A stretch of 64,000 bases of DNA from Billgrantia endophytica. Its GTDB lineage: Bacteria; Pseudomonadota; Gammaproteobacteria; Pseudomonadales; Halomonadaceae. Position 1 is the stretch's first letter; each line of letters opens with the position of its first letter. Location: NCBI RefSeq assembly GCF_002879615.1, contig NZ_PNRF01000023.1, forward strand, positions 1 to 64,000, in the 5' to 3' direction. Shown here in pieces: positions 10,432-19,963 of this stretch. Under the pieces are notes generated by a model that was not told the origin of the DNA, did not search any database, and saw nothing but the letters and a program-made list of their open reading frames with translations. The position numbers and the translations under genes were made by a program.

Positions 10432-11475
10432 ATGCAGGTCTTTGATCACCCCGAGTTCGACCATCACCAACAGATCGTCTTCGGCAGCGACGAAGCAAGT
10501 GGACTTCGCGCCATCATCGCCATCCACGATACACGTCGCGGGCCGGCACTGGGCGGCCTGCGCATCTTCCCCTACGCCAGCGAAGCCGAGGCGCTTACCG
10601 ACGTGTTGCGGCTTTCCCGCGGCATGACCTACAAGTCTGCCCTGGCCGACCTGCCACTTGGGGGAGGCAAGGCCGTCATCATCGCCGATCCACGCCGCGA
10701 CAAGTCCCCCGGCATGCTGCGTGCCATGGGGCGGCTGGTCGATTCTCTCGGCGGACGCTATATCACCGCCGAGGATTCCGGCACCAGTGAAGCTGACATG
10801 CGCCATGTCAATGAGGCAACCCGGCACGTCAGTGGCCTGGGGAGAAGCCCCGGCGACTCAGGCGACCCCTCCCCCTGCACCGCTCACGGTGTCTACTGCG
10901 CATTGCAGAGCGCCATTCGACACGCCCTGGGTCGGGAAGACATGGAGGGTCTCAGGGTCGCCCTGCAGGGTGTGGGCCATGTGGGCGCGCACCTGGCTCG
11001 TCAGCTGCATGCCGCCGGTGCACGGCTGGTACTGACCGATATCGATCGCGATGCACTGGGAATGCTGGCGGAGGAGCTTGGCGCTGCGACGATGCCACCC
11101 GAGGAAATCTTCGATGCCGAGGTGGATGTCTTCGCGCCCTGCGCCATGGGGGCGGTGCTGACTTCCGGCGTGGCCCAGAGACTGAAAGCCAGAGTAGTAT
11201 GCGGTGCCGCCAACAACCAATTGGCCACCCCCGATGTGGCGGACCAGCTCCATGCACGGGGCATCCTCTATACCCCGGACTATGTCGCCAATGCCGGCGG
11301 CGTGATAGAGGTCGAGTACCAGCGACACGACGACTATTCCCGTCAGGCCGTCATGGCCCATGTGGAGCGGGTGACTGACACGCTGGATGAAATATTCGAG
11401 CGGGCCAGGGCCAGCGGCGACAGCCCTGCCGGCATTGCCGACCAACTGGCGAAGGAACGCCTCGCCAGGTCATGA
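10432..11475 (+). CDS. Glu/Leu/Phe/Val dehydrogenase family amino-acid dehydrogenase (leucine dehydrogenase-like)
   Basis: NAD-dependent oxidative deaminase of 347 residues. The catalytic lysine lies in the glycine-rich DLPLGGGKAVII motif. The dinucleotide motif is VALQGVGHVGAHLARQL, followed by VLTDID, which suits NAD. The protein is shorter than hexameric glutamate dehydrogenases and matches the leucine/valine/phenylalanine branch. The likely role is breakdown of branched or aromatic amino acids to 2-oxoacids. AGAGGGAG lies upstream. It stands alone and ends at a strong hairpin shared with the convergent yihY-like gene. The exact substrate is uncertain. Confidence 0.85.
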   Translation: MQVFDHPEFDHHQQIVFGSDEASGLRAIIAIHDTRRGPALGGLRIFPYASEAEALTDVLRLSRGMTYKSALADLPLGGGKAVIIADPRRDKSPGMLRAMGRLVDSLGGRYITAEDSGTSEADMRHVNEATRHVSGLGRSPGDSGDPSPCTAHGVYCALQSAIRHALGREDMEGLRVALQGVGHVGAHLARQLHAAGARLVLTDIDRDALGMLAEELGAATMPPEEIFDAEVDVFAPCAMGAVLTSGVAQRLKARVVCGAANNQLATPDVADQLHARGILYTPDYVANAGGVIEVEYQRHDDYSRQAVMAHVERVTDTLDEIFERARASGDSPAGIADQLAKERLARS

Positions 11476-11479
11476 TGGA

Positions 11480-11503
11480 GTCGGGCGGCGGTTGCCGCCC
11501 GAC
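11480..11503. terminator. Bidirectional hairpin between convergent genes
   Basis: Perfect 10-bp stem GTCGGGCGGC / GCCGCCCGAC with loop GGTT, between the stop codons of the amino-acid dehydrogenase (plus) and the YihY-like gene (minus). No U-run is evident on either strand. Confidence 0.65.
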
Positions 11504-11507
11504 CGCT

Positions 11508-12413
11508 CTAGCCATCGAGCAACTCTCGCCTGACCACGACCGCACTGTTACGCGGCACGATGGCTTGTCCCTTGGCCAATAAATGGCTTCGAGTAAAGGA
11601 TGCGCCAAACAGAAGAATAAGTGACGAGTAATACACCCACAGCAGGAGCATGACCAGTGAGCCGGCTGCTCCATAGGTGGAAGCCGTCGCCGTGTAGGCC
11701 AGATAGGTGGCAATGGCGCTGCGTCCGACCGCGAACAGCAATGCCGTCACCAGCGCTCCCAGCATCACATCCTTCCAGCCCAGTACCACGTCGGGCAAGA
11801 CCTTGAAGATGGTAGCGAACAGGGCCGTGATTACCGCCAGCGAAACCAGGAATTCCATCCCCGTCGTCAAGAGCCCGACAAAGGGGACCAGGCCATCGGC
11901 CGTCTGGAGCATGGAACGCAGTATCACCCCGAACACCAGGGAGACCAGCAGAATGAAGCCGATGGACAGCACGACGGCAAGTGACAGCAGGCGATTCTGA
12001 AGAAACAGCAGCAGGCTGTTCCTGCTCGGCTTGGCGGTCACGCCCCACATGGTGTTGAGTGAAAACTGCATCTGCGCGAAGACGGTCGTGGCGCCTACCA
12101 GCAGGGCTCCGACGCCCAGCAGGGTCGGCATCAGACCACTCTCCTCGATACGTGATGCGATCACGGCCTGTTCCACGGCCCTGGCGGCCTCTTCGCCGAG
12201 AGTGTCCTGCAACTGGACAAAGATCTGGCCTTGAGCGGCCTCCTCTCCCAGCACGACACCGATGACGGTAACGGCAATGATAACGGTCGGGGCCAGGGAA
12301 AAGAGGGTATAGAAGGCAAGGGAGCCGGCGTAACTGAACGCATTGCGCTCGAGCCAGAGTCGAATCGCATCCTGAACCACGTTCCACCAGAACATCAGGA
12401 AATCGGTGCGCAC
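11508..12413 (-). CDS. YihY/BrkB-family inner-membrane protein
   Basis: Integral membrane protein of 301 residues. The N-terminus holds the family block RNAFSYAGSLAFYTLFSLAPTV, and about six hydrophobic helices follow, including LALLVG, FILLVSLVFGVIL and SLVMLLLWVYYSSLILLFGA. The family was once annotated as ribonuclease BN, which was wrong; its function is unsettled (transport or envelope role). The start is GTG at 12413; the nearby ATG at 12418 is out of frame. Single gene. Confidence 0.88.
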   Translation of the reverse strand: MRTDFLMFWWNVVQDAIRLWLERNAFSYAGSLAFYTLFSLAPTVIIAVTVIGVVLGEEAAQGQIFVQLQDTLGEEAARAVEQAVIASRIEESGLMPTLLGVGALLVGATTVFAQMQFSLNTMWGVTAKPSRNSLLLFLQNRLLSLAVVLSIGFILLVSLVFGVILRSMLQTADGLVPFVGLLTTGMEFLVSLAVITALFATIFKVLPDVVLGWKDVMLGALVTALLFAVGRSAIATYLAYTATASTYGAAGSLVMLLLWVYYSSLILLFGASFTRSHLLAKGQAIVPRNSAVVVRRELLDG

Positions 12414-12544
12414 GTCATCTCCTTGCCGTTTCGACCATTTCCCCCAGCATACCCGATACCTGCCAGGCCTGCCGGTGGTTCGTTGCAGCCCTGACGAGGG
12501 CGTCCCATAATGGGCGCCCCGAACAGCCAGCGAAGGATTCGCCG

Positions 12545-13621
12545 ATGTCCGCCCCAGATCATGATTTCGACTGTCTCGTCTTCATCGGACGCTTCCAGCC
12601 CCCACACCTGGGGCACCTGGCCGTGATCAACGAGGCGTTGCGCCATGCTCGCCAGGTCATCGTGCTGGTCGGCTCTGCCTGGCAGGCGCGCTCATTGCGA
12701 AACCCCTGGCGCTTCGACGAACGGCAGTCATTGCTTCGGGGCTGCTTCGATGACGAGGAGAATGCCCGGCTGGAAATCGTGCCGCTGCTGGATGCCCTCT
12801 ATAACGATGACGTGTGGGTGCGCGATGTCCAGCGCAAGGTGCGTGATATCGCGGGCCACCACCATGCCCGACTGCCACGTATCGGGCTGATTGGTGCCAG
12901 CCGGGGCCAGTCGAGCTACTACCTTTCTCTGTTCCCCCAATGGGAGTCGATGAGCGTTCCGCTGGTTGAAGGGATCTCGGCCAGCCAGATTCGCGAGCGC
13001 CTGTTCCGCTCATCCTCCTCGACGGACGATTATCTGAGTACCGGGGCGACCCACGACCTCCCTCCGGGAGTCTGCCAGGAGTTGCGCAGTTTCTCCGATA
13101 GCGAGGCCCATCGCCAGTTGATGGAAGAACAGCAGTTACTCGAGCAGTATCGTCAGGCGTGGGCACACGCGCCCTATCCACCCATCTTCGTAACCGTCAA
13201 CGGGGTGGTCGTACAGTCCGGTCACGTGCTGCTGGTTCGCCGTACCGCCGCACCAGGCAAGGGGCTGCTGGCACTGCCCGGGGGCTTCATCAACCCCCAT
13301 GAACGCCTGCTGGATGCCTGCCTACGGGAACTGCGCGAGCGGGTCAGGCTGAAGGTGCCCGAGCCTGTTCTCAAGGGGTCCCTGCGAGGCCAGCGGCTCT
13401 TCGATGAGCCTCATCGCAGCTGGCGAGGCCGTACCCTGGCCGAAGCCTTCTACTTTGCCTTGCGCCCGGACCAGCAGCTTCCTCAACTGAAGCCGGTCAA
13501 GGGCGGCGACCATGCGCGCTGGGTACCGCTGGCCGAGCTGGAACCAGACAGCCTTTTCGAAGACCACTTCTTCATCATCCAGAACTTTCTCGGCCTGCCC
13601 GCGGATTTTGGCGGGGTCTGA
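12545..13621 (+). CDS. Bifunctional NadM-type nucleotidyltransferase / Nudix protein
   Basis: Two-domain protein of 358 residues. The first half is a nucleotidyltransferase with GRFQPPHLGH (the HxGH motif, residues 21-24) and the SxxxxR-type GISASQIRERL near 144-153. This fits NadM-type NMN adenylyltransferases, which make NAD. The second half, from about 210, is a Nudix domain whose members cleave ADP-ribose. The Nudix box (247-269) is degenerate: in the REUxEExGU part the second Glu of the EE pair is Arg266 and the Gly is Arg268. The first activity is well supported. The Nudix activity may be altered or lost. Confidence 0.88.
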   Translation: MSAPDHDFDCLVFIGRFQPPHLGHLAVINEALRHARQVIVLVGSAWQARSLRNPWRFDERQSLLRGCFDDEENARLEIVPLLDALYNDDVWVRDVQRKVRDIAGHHHARLPRIGLIGASRGQSSYYLSLFPQWESMSVPLVEGISASQIRERLFRSSSSTDDYLSTGATHDLPPGVCQELRSFSDSEAHRQLMEEQQLLEQYRQAWAHAPYPPIFVTVNGVVVQSGHVLLVRRTAAPGKGLLALPGGFINPHERLLDACLRELRERVRLKVPEPVLKGSLRGQRLFDEPHRSWRGRTLAEAFYFALRPDQQLPQLKPVKGGDHARWVPLAELEPDSLFEDHFFIIQNFLGLPADFGGV

Positions 13622-13651
13622 CGGCACCAATCGCGATGCAAGGCGGCGCTC

Positions 13652-14572
13652 CTATTCCGCCTGCAGAAAATCCCGGGGCAGCTTCATCATCTGCCGCCAT
13701 AGCTTCTCCACGCCAGGCTTGTGGACCAGCGAACAGCGGTAGAGGCGGATTTCCAGGGGCACATTCCATTTCTCATCGCCTGCACGCACCAGCCGCCCGC
13801 TATTGAGTTCTTCGCGAATGCAGAAATCGGGGATCCAGGCCAGGCCGACGCCTTGCAGGACCATGCCCTTGAGCCCTTCGGCCATGGCCGTCTCGTAAAC
13901 GGTGCGAAGCCGCAGGCGCAGCGGATCGTTCTTCAGCAGCATGCGAACACTGCGCCCGAGGAAGGCGCCCTGGGTGTAGGAGAGATAGGGTATCTGCTCC
14001 TTGTCTTCGAGGCTGAAGCGCGGCTTGCCTGCGGCATCCGGCAAGCTTACCGGCAGCATCTTGACCTGGCCAATCGAGAAGGAGGGAAAGACCTCGGCAT
14101 CGAGCTGCATGGTGGCGTACTGGTCGTGATAGGCCAGCATCAGATCGCAATTCCCCTCGCGTAGCACATGGATCGCTTCCCCCACGTTCATGGCGACGAG
14201 CCGGGTCGGCAGCTCGCCAAGGCCCTCCTGCAGCCGCGAGATCCATTGCGGATAGAAGCTCAGTGCCAGGGAGTGAGCCGCCACGATATCCAGTGCTTCA
14301 CGCGCCATGGAGACGCCACGCAAATGGCCAAGACACTCATTGAGCTGCTCCACCAGGTTACGAGCGGTGATCAGGAAGAGCTGTCCTTCCGGCGTGAGAT
14401 TGATCGGTGTGGTGGAACGATCCACCAGAACCACCCCTACCGCCTGTTCCAGCGCACGAATGCGACGGCTGAAGGCCGGCTGAGTGACATGCCGCTGGCG
14501 TGCGGAGGCGGAGAAACTACGGGTGCTGGCCAAGGCAACGAAATCTTCCAGCCATTTGGTCTCGAGGTTCAC
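13652..14572 (-). CDS. LysR-family regulator, HypT/YjiE-like
   Basis: LysR-type regulator (306 residues) with an N-terminal winged helix (SFSASARQRHVTQPAFSRRIRALEQAVG) and a substrate-binding C-terminal domain. The opening NLETKWLEDF and the SLSFYP block of the effector domain resemble E. coli HypT (YjiE), the hypochlorite-responsive regulator. This is recall of family features, not a search. No divergent target gene is adjacent: the neighbours are the convergent nadM-like gene and cls on the same strand. Confidence 0.8.
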   Translation of the reverse strand: MNLETKWLEDFVALASTRSFSASARQRHVTQPAFSRRIRALEQAVGVVLVDRSTTPINLTPEGQLFLITARNLVEQLNECLGHLRGVSMAREALDIVAAHSLALSFYPQWISRLQEGLGELPTRLVAMNVGEAIHVLREGNCDLMLAYHDQYATMQLDAEVFPSFSIGQVKMLPVSLPDAAGKPRFSLEDKEQIPYLSYTQGAFLGRSVRMLLKNDPLRLRLRTVYETAMAEGLKGMVLQGVGLAWIPDFCIREELNSGRLVRAGDEKWNVPLEIRLYRCSLVHKPGVEKLWRQMMKLPRDFLQAE

Positions 14573-14715
14573 CGCGACTCCCGATGACAGCGTGACAGTA
14601 GAGTGAACGGAAGTGCCGATAGCATCACTATCGACAGCGTTGCCGTACCGACAGGCAAGGGCTAATGTACCCTAGCCCCAAGCCGAACCCAAGCTGCGAC
14701 CGACGGCATCAGTCA

Positions 14716-16134
14716 CTATTGAATGGGCGCCGTCAGGTATGCGGCACGAGAGACGAGCTTGCGCCACAAGGGGCGGTTCTGCAGCTCGTCATATCCAATC
14801 CGTCGACAGTTGGCGAAGTCGCGTTCGAGCATCAGCCGCACTTCCGCCGCAAAACGACGATCCGGAATGAATGCGGTAATCTCGAAATTCAACCGGAAGG
14901 AACGGTTATCCAGGTTCACGGTGCCAACGCTGGCCGCGCTATCGTCGATCAAGATCACCTTCTGGTGAAGGAATCCGGGCTGATACCGGAACACCTTGAC
15001 CCCGGCACGAACCATGTCAGGCAGGAACGAGAATGCCGACAGGTAGATCAGGAGATGATCGGGATGTTCGGGGATCATGATGCGGACGTCCACGCCGCGC
15101 ATGGCAGCCAGGCGAAGAGCGTCCTGAACGCCCTGGTCAGGGACAAAATAGGGACTGGTCACCCAGAGACGTTCATGGGCACTGTGAATGGCATGCTGGA
15201 CGAGAAGACTGGCGGTTTCCTGCCGATCGGCCGGCCCGGAAGGCACGATCACCACGTTCTGGCACTCCTCACAGGTCACGCTCGGCTCCCAGTTCAGGTT
15301 GATCACCTTCCCGGTGCCCCAATGCCAGTCCTCCCAGAAGGCTTCCTGCAGGCCCAGCACGCTGGGCCCCGTCAGCTTGAGGTGGGTATCCCGCCACGGG
15401 CCATGACGCGGATGCTGGCCGAGATATTCCACCCCGACATTGAAACCACCCAGCCAGCCCTCGCGGCCGTCGGTCACCAGTATCTTGCGGTGGTTGCGGA
15501 AGTTGAGCTGAAACCGGTGCTTGAATCCCCGCGATGAGCGGAAGGCACTGACCTCGACGCCGGAGTCGCTCAACTCGCGGAGATACCCTTCGGAAAGCTT
15601 GCGGCTGCCTATTTCGTCGAAGAGAAAATAGACACGCACGCCTCGCTCCACCGCCTGCTGCAAGTGATGCTTGAGCTTGATGCCCAGGGCATCGTGCCGA
15701 ACGATGAAGAACTGAACAAGCACGTATTCCCGAGCCGCATCGATACCGGCGAAAAGACTCTCGAACGTTTCCTGGCCATCGATCAGTAGTTCGGCATGGT
15801 TACCATTGGTCAACGGCATCATCGCCAGCTGCTCGACTGCACGGATATCGGGATCCTTCACATGAGCCAGGAAAGGTTCGATCTGCTCCCGATAGCGGGC
15901 CAGTATCCGGCGCAGCACGGTATCGCGTTCGCCACGGGCGGAAACGTAGCCATAGAAGCGTGGCCGACCGAAGATCCAGTAGGCAGGAACCGCCAGGTAG
16001 GGAATCGTCACCAACGAGATGATCCAGGCCACGGCTCCCTGTGATGTGCGGCTGGAGAGCAGTGCCAGAACTGCCGATAAAAAGCCCAGCAGATGTAACA
16101 GGAAAATCACCAGGCCAAAAAGCCAGGATGTCAT
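14716..16134 (-). CDS. cls: Cardiolipin synthase (phospholipase D superfamily)
   Basis: Membrane enzyme that condenses phosphatidylglycerol molecules into cardiolipin. The start at 16134 gives MTSWLFGLVIFLLHLLGFLS, with AGGGAGAG ahead of it, and a protein of 472 residues. Two N-terminal membrane helices (about 3-25 and 33-55) precede two HKD motifs: HRKILVTDGREGWLGGFN and HQKVILIDDSAASVGTVNLD. Length and layout match ClsA. Cardiolipin rises with salinity in many halophiles, which fits the presumed host. Confidence 0.93.
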   Translation of the reverse strand: MTSWLFGLVIFLLHLLGFLSAVLALLSSRTSQGAVAWIISLVTIPYLAVPAYWIFGRPRFYGYVSARGERDTVLRRILARYREQIEPFLAHVKDPDIRAVEQLAMMPLTNGNHAELLIDGQETFESLFAGIDAAREYVLVQFFIVRHDALGIKLKHHLQQAVERGVRVYFLFDEIGSRKLSEGYLRELSDSGVEVSAFRSSRGFKHRFQLNFRNHRKILVTDGREGWLGGFNVGVEYLGQHPRHGPWRDTHLKLTGPSVLGLQEAFWEDWHWGTGKVINLNWEPSVTCEECQNVVIVPSGPADRQETASLLVQHAIHSAHERLWVTSPYFVPDQGVQDALRLAAMRGVDVRIMIPEHPDHLLIYLSAFSFLPDMVRAGVKVFRYQPGFLHQKVILIDDSAASVGTVNLDNRSFRLNFEITAFIPDRRFAAEVRLMLERDFANCRRIGYDELQNRPLWRKLVSRAAYLTAPIQ

Positions 16135-16181
16135 GATCTCTCCCTGAAAAAACAGTGTTCTACAGCATACCTCAAATGGCA

Positions 16182-16207
16182 GCGGCCCCGCCAGATGGCG
16201 AGGCCGC
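16182..16207 (-). terminator. Hairpin after the fumarase gene
   Basis: A 12-bp stem with one mismatch (GCGGCCCCGCCA / TGGCGAGGCCGC) and a two-base gap lies 32 bp past the fumarase stop and before the cls start. It probably separates the two transcription units. Confidence 0.55.
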
Positions 16208-16238
16208 CGCTCATGTGGAAAGGAGCAATCGAAGCGGA

Positions 16239-17744
16239 TCAGGCACGCTCGGCGATGATCTCCTTCCATTTGGCGGGGCCCGTCTGGTGGACGGATGTTC
16301 CCAGGCTGTCCACCGCCACGGTCACCGGCATGTCCTCGACGTCGAACTCATAGATCGCTTCCATGCCCAGGTCCGCGAAGCCAACGACGCGTGACGTCTT
16401 GATCGCCTGGGCCACCAGATAGGCAGAGCCACCTACGGCCATGAGATAGACCGCCTTGTTGTCGCGGATCGCCTCGATGGCGGCCGGCCCGCGCTCGGCC
16501 TTGCCGACCATGCCCAACAGGCCAGTCTCCTCCAGCATGGTGCGGGTGAACTTGTCCATGCGGGTGGCGGTGGTAGGGCCGGCTGGGCCGACCACCTCAT
16601 CACGCACTGGGTCCACCGGACCGACGTAGTAGATGAAGCGCCCCTTCAGGTCGACCGGCAGGCTCTCCCCTTTCGCCAGCATTTCCACCATGCGCTTGTG
16701 GGCGGCGTCACGACCGGTGAGTAGCTTGCCGTTGAGCAGCAGCGTATCGCCGGGTTGCCAGGTCAACACCTCCTCCGGCGTCACGGTATCGAGGTTGACG
16801 CGCTTGACGTTGCTACCCGCCTCGCGGGTGATTTCAGGCCAGTCCTCCAGCTTGGGAGCCGGGAGTGACGCGGGACCGGAGCCGTCGAGGGTAAAATGCG
16901 CGTGACGCGTGGCGGCGCAGTTGGGGATGATCGCCACCGGCTTGTTGGCCGCGTGGGTCGGATAATCCTTGACCTTGATGTCGAGAACCGTGGTCAGGCC
17001 GCCCAGCCCCTGCGCGCCGATACCACTCTTGTTGACCTTGTCGAAGAGTTCCAGACGCAGCTCCTCGGCCCGGTTGGATGGCCCCCTGGCCTGCAGCTCC
17101 TGGATATCGATAGGATCGAGCAGCGCTTCCTTGGCAATCTCCATCGCCTTCTCGGCGGTGCCCCCGATGCCGATGCCGAGCATACCCGGCGGACACCAGC
17201 CGGCACCCATCTTCGGCAACTGCTCCATGACCCAGTCGACAACGCTGTCCGAGGGATTGAGCATGGCGAACTTGGACTTCGCCTCGCTGCCGCCGCCCTT
17301 GGCGGCAACATGCACCTCGACGGTGTCGCCCGGCACGATCTTGTGATGGATGACCGCCGGTGTATTGTCGCCGGTATTCTTGCGGGCTCCGTCCGGGTCG
17401 GCCAGAACGGAGGCGCGCAGCACGTTGTCCGGCAGTGCATAGGCACGACGAACACCTTCATTGATCATGTCGTCCAGGCTCATGTCGGCTTCCCAACGCA
17501 CGTTCATGCCGACGTGAACGAAGACGGTGACGATGCCGGTATCCTGGCAGATGGGACGATGCCCGGTGGCACACATCCGTGAATTGATCAGGATCTGGGC
17601 GATCGCATCCTTGGCCGCCGGATTCTCTTCACGCTCATAGGCCGCCGTCATGGCGTCGATGAAGTCCTTCGGGTGGTAATAGGAAATGTACTGTAGCGCA
17701 TCGGCGACACTCTGGATCAGGTCGTCCTGGCGGATCACGGTCAT
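16239..17744 (-). CDS. Class I fumarate hydratase (iron-sulfur)
   Basis: TCA-cycle enzyme interconverting fumarate and malate with a [4Fe-4S] cluster. The start at 17744 gives MTVIRQDDLIQSVADAL with GAGGAG upstream and a 501-residue protein. The N-terminal alpha part carries the cysteine motif RMCATGHRPICQDTG; a further cysteine is in IIPNCAATRHAHF. The C-terminal beta domain includes VGPAGPTTATRMDKF. Single-polypeptide form like E. coli FumA/FumB. It diverges from the TPP enzyme gene across about 230 bp. Confidence 0.95.
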   Translation of the reverse strand: MTVIRQDDLIQSVADALQYISYYHPKDFIDAMTAAYEREENPAAKDAIAQILINSRMCATGHRPICQDTGIVTVFVHVGMNVRWEADMSLDDMINEGVRRAYALPDNVLRASVLADPDGARKNTGDNTPAVIHHKIVPGDTVEVHVAAKGGGSEAKSKFAMLNPSDSVVDWVMEQLPKMGAGWCPPGMLGIGIGGTAEKAMEIAKEALLDPIDIQELQARGPSNRAEELRLELFDKVNKSGIGAQGLGGLTTVLDIKVKDYPTHAANKPVAIIPNCAATRHAHFTLDGSGPASLPAPKLEDWPEITREAGSNVKRVNLDTVTPEEVLTWQPGDTLLLNGKLLTGRDAAHKRMVEMLAKGESLPVDLKGRFIYYVGPVDPVRDEVVGPAGPTTATRMDKFTRTMLEETGLLGMVGKAERGPAAIEAIRDNKAVYLMAVGGSAYLVAQAIKTSRVVGFADLGMEAIYEFDVEDMPVTVAVDSLGTSVHQTGPAKWKEIIAERA

Positions 17745-17978
17745 GAGCAGAAAACTCCTCGGCGTTGTCGGCATTGCCCGCGGAAGGGATCGTCTTGTTG
17801 TCACGGGCTCGAACGGTGACGAATTATACCGCAACGACATCCTGTCGACAGTCGTTTGCCGCCAAGGTCTTATTTGTGCGGGAATGGGTGCTTGCCTCGA
17901 TTTGTCCTATCCCTCGGCCGGCACTACCCTTCCCAGTAGCCTGGGAAGGAGTGACGACATACGATCAAGGAGATGATC

Positions 17979-19766
17979 ATGCAGCCCAACGTCAGCGATT
18001 TTATCGTTTCTCGTTTGAAAGAGTGGGGAGTCGAGCGTCTGTATGGCTATTCCGGCGATGGCATCAATGGCGTCATGTCGGCACTGCGACGCGTCGAGGG
18101 CGCCCCTCGCCTGATCCAGCCCCGCCATGAAGAGGTGGCCGCCTTCATGGCCTGCGGCCATGCCAAGTTCAGTGATCGGGTCGGAGTCTGCGTCGCCACG
18201 TCGGGGCCCGGGGCCGTCCATCTCCTCAATGGCCTTTACGATGCCAGAAAGGACCATATGCCCGCCGTGGCCATCGTCGGCCAGCAGGCCCGCATGAGCC
18301 TGGGAACCGACTATCAGCAAGAACTCGACCTCATGTCCCTGTTCAAGGATGTGGCCAGTGAATACGTCCAGATGGTCACGGAGCCCGCCCAGGCACGGCA
18401 CGTCATCGACCAGGCCATGCGTATCGCCATTTCCCGTCGCACCGTGACCTGCGTGATCCTGCCCAACGATGTCCAGGATCTTCCCATGAAGGATCCCCCC
18501 ATGGAACATGGCGCGGTCTTCTCCGGTGTCGGCTATCGTTTCCCCCATCAGGTGCCAAAAGACGTCGATCTCGATGCCGCGGCGGAAATACTCGGCAAGG
18601 GCAAGCGAGTGGCCATACTCGCCGGCGCCGGCGTCAAGCATGCCGTCGATGAACTGCTTCAGGTGGCCGAGCTGACTGGCGCCGGCATTGCCAAGGCGAT
18701 CCTGGCCAAGACCATGATCCCCGATGACCTGCCGGGTGTCACCGGCTCCATCGGCCTGTTGGGCACGGAAGCCAGTGACAGGATGATGAAGGAGTGCGAC
18801 ACCCTCCTGATGGTCGGTACGCGCTTTCCCTATGTCGAGTTCCTGCCTGAGCCCGGCCAGGCACGCGCCATCCAGATCGATGTCGCGCCCGAAGCGCTGG
18901 GGGTACGCTACCCCACCGAGATCAACCTGCATGGTGATGCCGGGCCAACCTTGAGCGCCCTTGCCCAGCGACTCAAGAGGAAATCCAACCGCAGATGGCG
19001 CAGGCAGGTCCAGACATGGATCGATGACTGGTGGGACGTGTTAGAGGCCCGAGCCACAACGGAAGCCTCACCGATCAACCCGCAGCATGTCTTCCAGAGC
19101 CTGTCGCCACGCCTGCCGGACAAGGTGATGTTGGCGTGCGACGTGGGAACGGCAACCAACTGGTATGCGCGCAACCTGAAGATCCGTCAGGGAATGCTTG
19201 GTTCCGTCTCGGGTGGGCTGGCCTCGATGGGCAACGGGGTGCCCTACCTGCTGGCGGCCAAGTTCTGTCATCCCGATCGGCCCGCGATCGCCATGGTCGG
19301 TGATGGCGCCATGCAGATGCTTGGCAATATGGCGCTGATAACGCTGGCGAAGTACTGGAAGGAGTGGGAAGACCCGCGCTGCATCATCCTGGTCTTGAAC
19401 AATCATGACCTGAGCCAGGTGACCTGGGAGCAGAGAGTCATGGAAGGCGACCCAAAATTCGATACGTCGCAGGATATTCCCGAGTTCCGCTATGACCAGT
19501 ACGCCGAGCTCCTCGGCTTCCGAGGCCTGCGCATGGAGCACGAGGACGATGTCGACCGGGTATGGGAGGAGGCCCTTGCTGCCGACAGGCCCGTCGTCAT
19601 CAACGCCTACACCGACCCCGACATCGCTCCCCTGCCGCCACATATCGAATTCGAGCAGGCAAAAAACTACATGGCTTCGATCGTCAAGGGCGATTCTTCC
19701 GGCATCCACGCCGCCAAGCTATCCGCCAAGCAGATGGGACGGTCCCTGTTCAAGCGCAAGCGCTAG
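17979..19766 (+). CDS. Thiamine-pyrophosphate enzyme, pyruvate oxidase / acetolactate synthase-like
   Basis: The protein of 595 residues has the three-domain plan of the POX/AHAS family. The N-terminal PYR domain has the activating Glu in IQPRHEEVAAF and then the VATSGPGAVHLLNGL motif. A central Rossmann-like domain follows. The C-terminal PP domain has GDGAMQMLGN and, about 30 residues on, NNHDLSQV, the TPP/Mg motif. I choose ATG 17979 because AAGGAG stands six bases upstream. The tail ends in a basic KRKR sequence. Pyruvate oxidase-like decarboxylation is the best guess, but substrate and electron acceptor cannot be read from sequence. Single gene, divergent from fumarase. Confidence 0.75.
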   Translation: MQPNVSDFIVSRLKEWGVERLYGYSGDGINGVMSALRRVEGAPRLIQPRHEEVAAFMACGHAKFSDRVGVCVATSGPGAVHLLNGLYDARKDHMPAVAIVGQQARMSLGTDYQQELDLMSLFKDVASEYVQMVTEPAQARHVIDQAMRIAISRRTVTCVILPNDVQDLPMKDPPMEHGAVFSGVGYRFPHQVPKDVDLDAAAEILGKGKRVAILAGAGVKHAVDELLQVAELTGAGIAKAILAKTMIPDDLPGVTGSIGLLGTEASDRMMKECDTLLMVGTRFPYVEFLPEPGQARAIQIDVAPEALGVRYPTEINLHGDAGPTLSALAQRLKRKSNRRWRRQVQTWIDDWWDVLEARATTEASPINPQHVFQSLSPRLPDKVMLACDVGTATNWYARNLKIRQGMLGSVSGGLASMGNGVPYLLAAKFCHPDRPAIAMVGDGAMQMLGNMALITLAKYWKEWEDPRCIILVLNNHDLSQVTWEQRVMEGDPKFDTSQDIPEFRYDQYAELLGFRGLRMEHEDDVDRVWEEALAADRPVVINAYTDPDIAPLPPHIEFEQAKNYMASIVKGDSSGIHAAKLSAKQMGRSLFKRKR

Positions 19767-19963
19767 GAGCCGGGACGTCGAGAAAAGGCGCTCCCCTGAG
19801 AGCCTCTTCCGTACTGTTTTTGCTACTAGCATGATAACGGTATATTTCCGTGCCCAAGTCGCATCTCAGCCCATCTGGCAGGCAGGAAACAGGTAGAGCC
19901 GCCGGAAATGCCTCGAGCGATCCACGTAACCCAGCCGCAGCACAGCATACCATCAACGGTACC

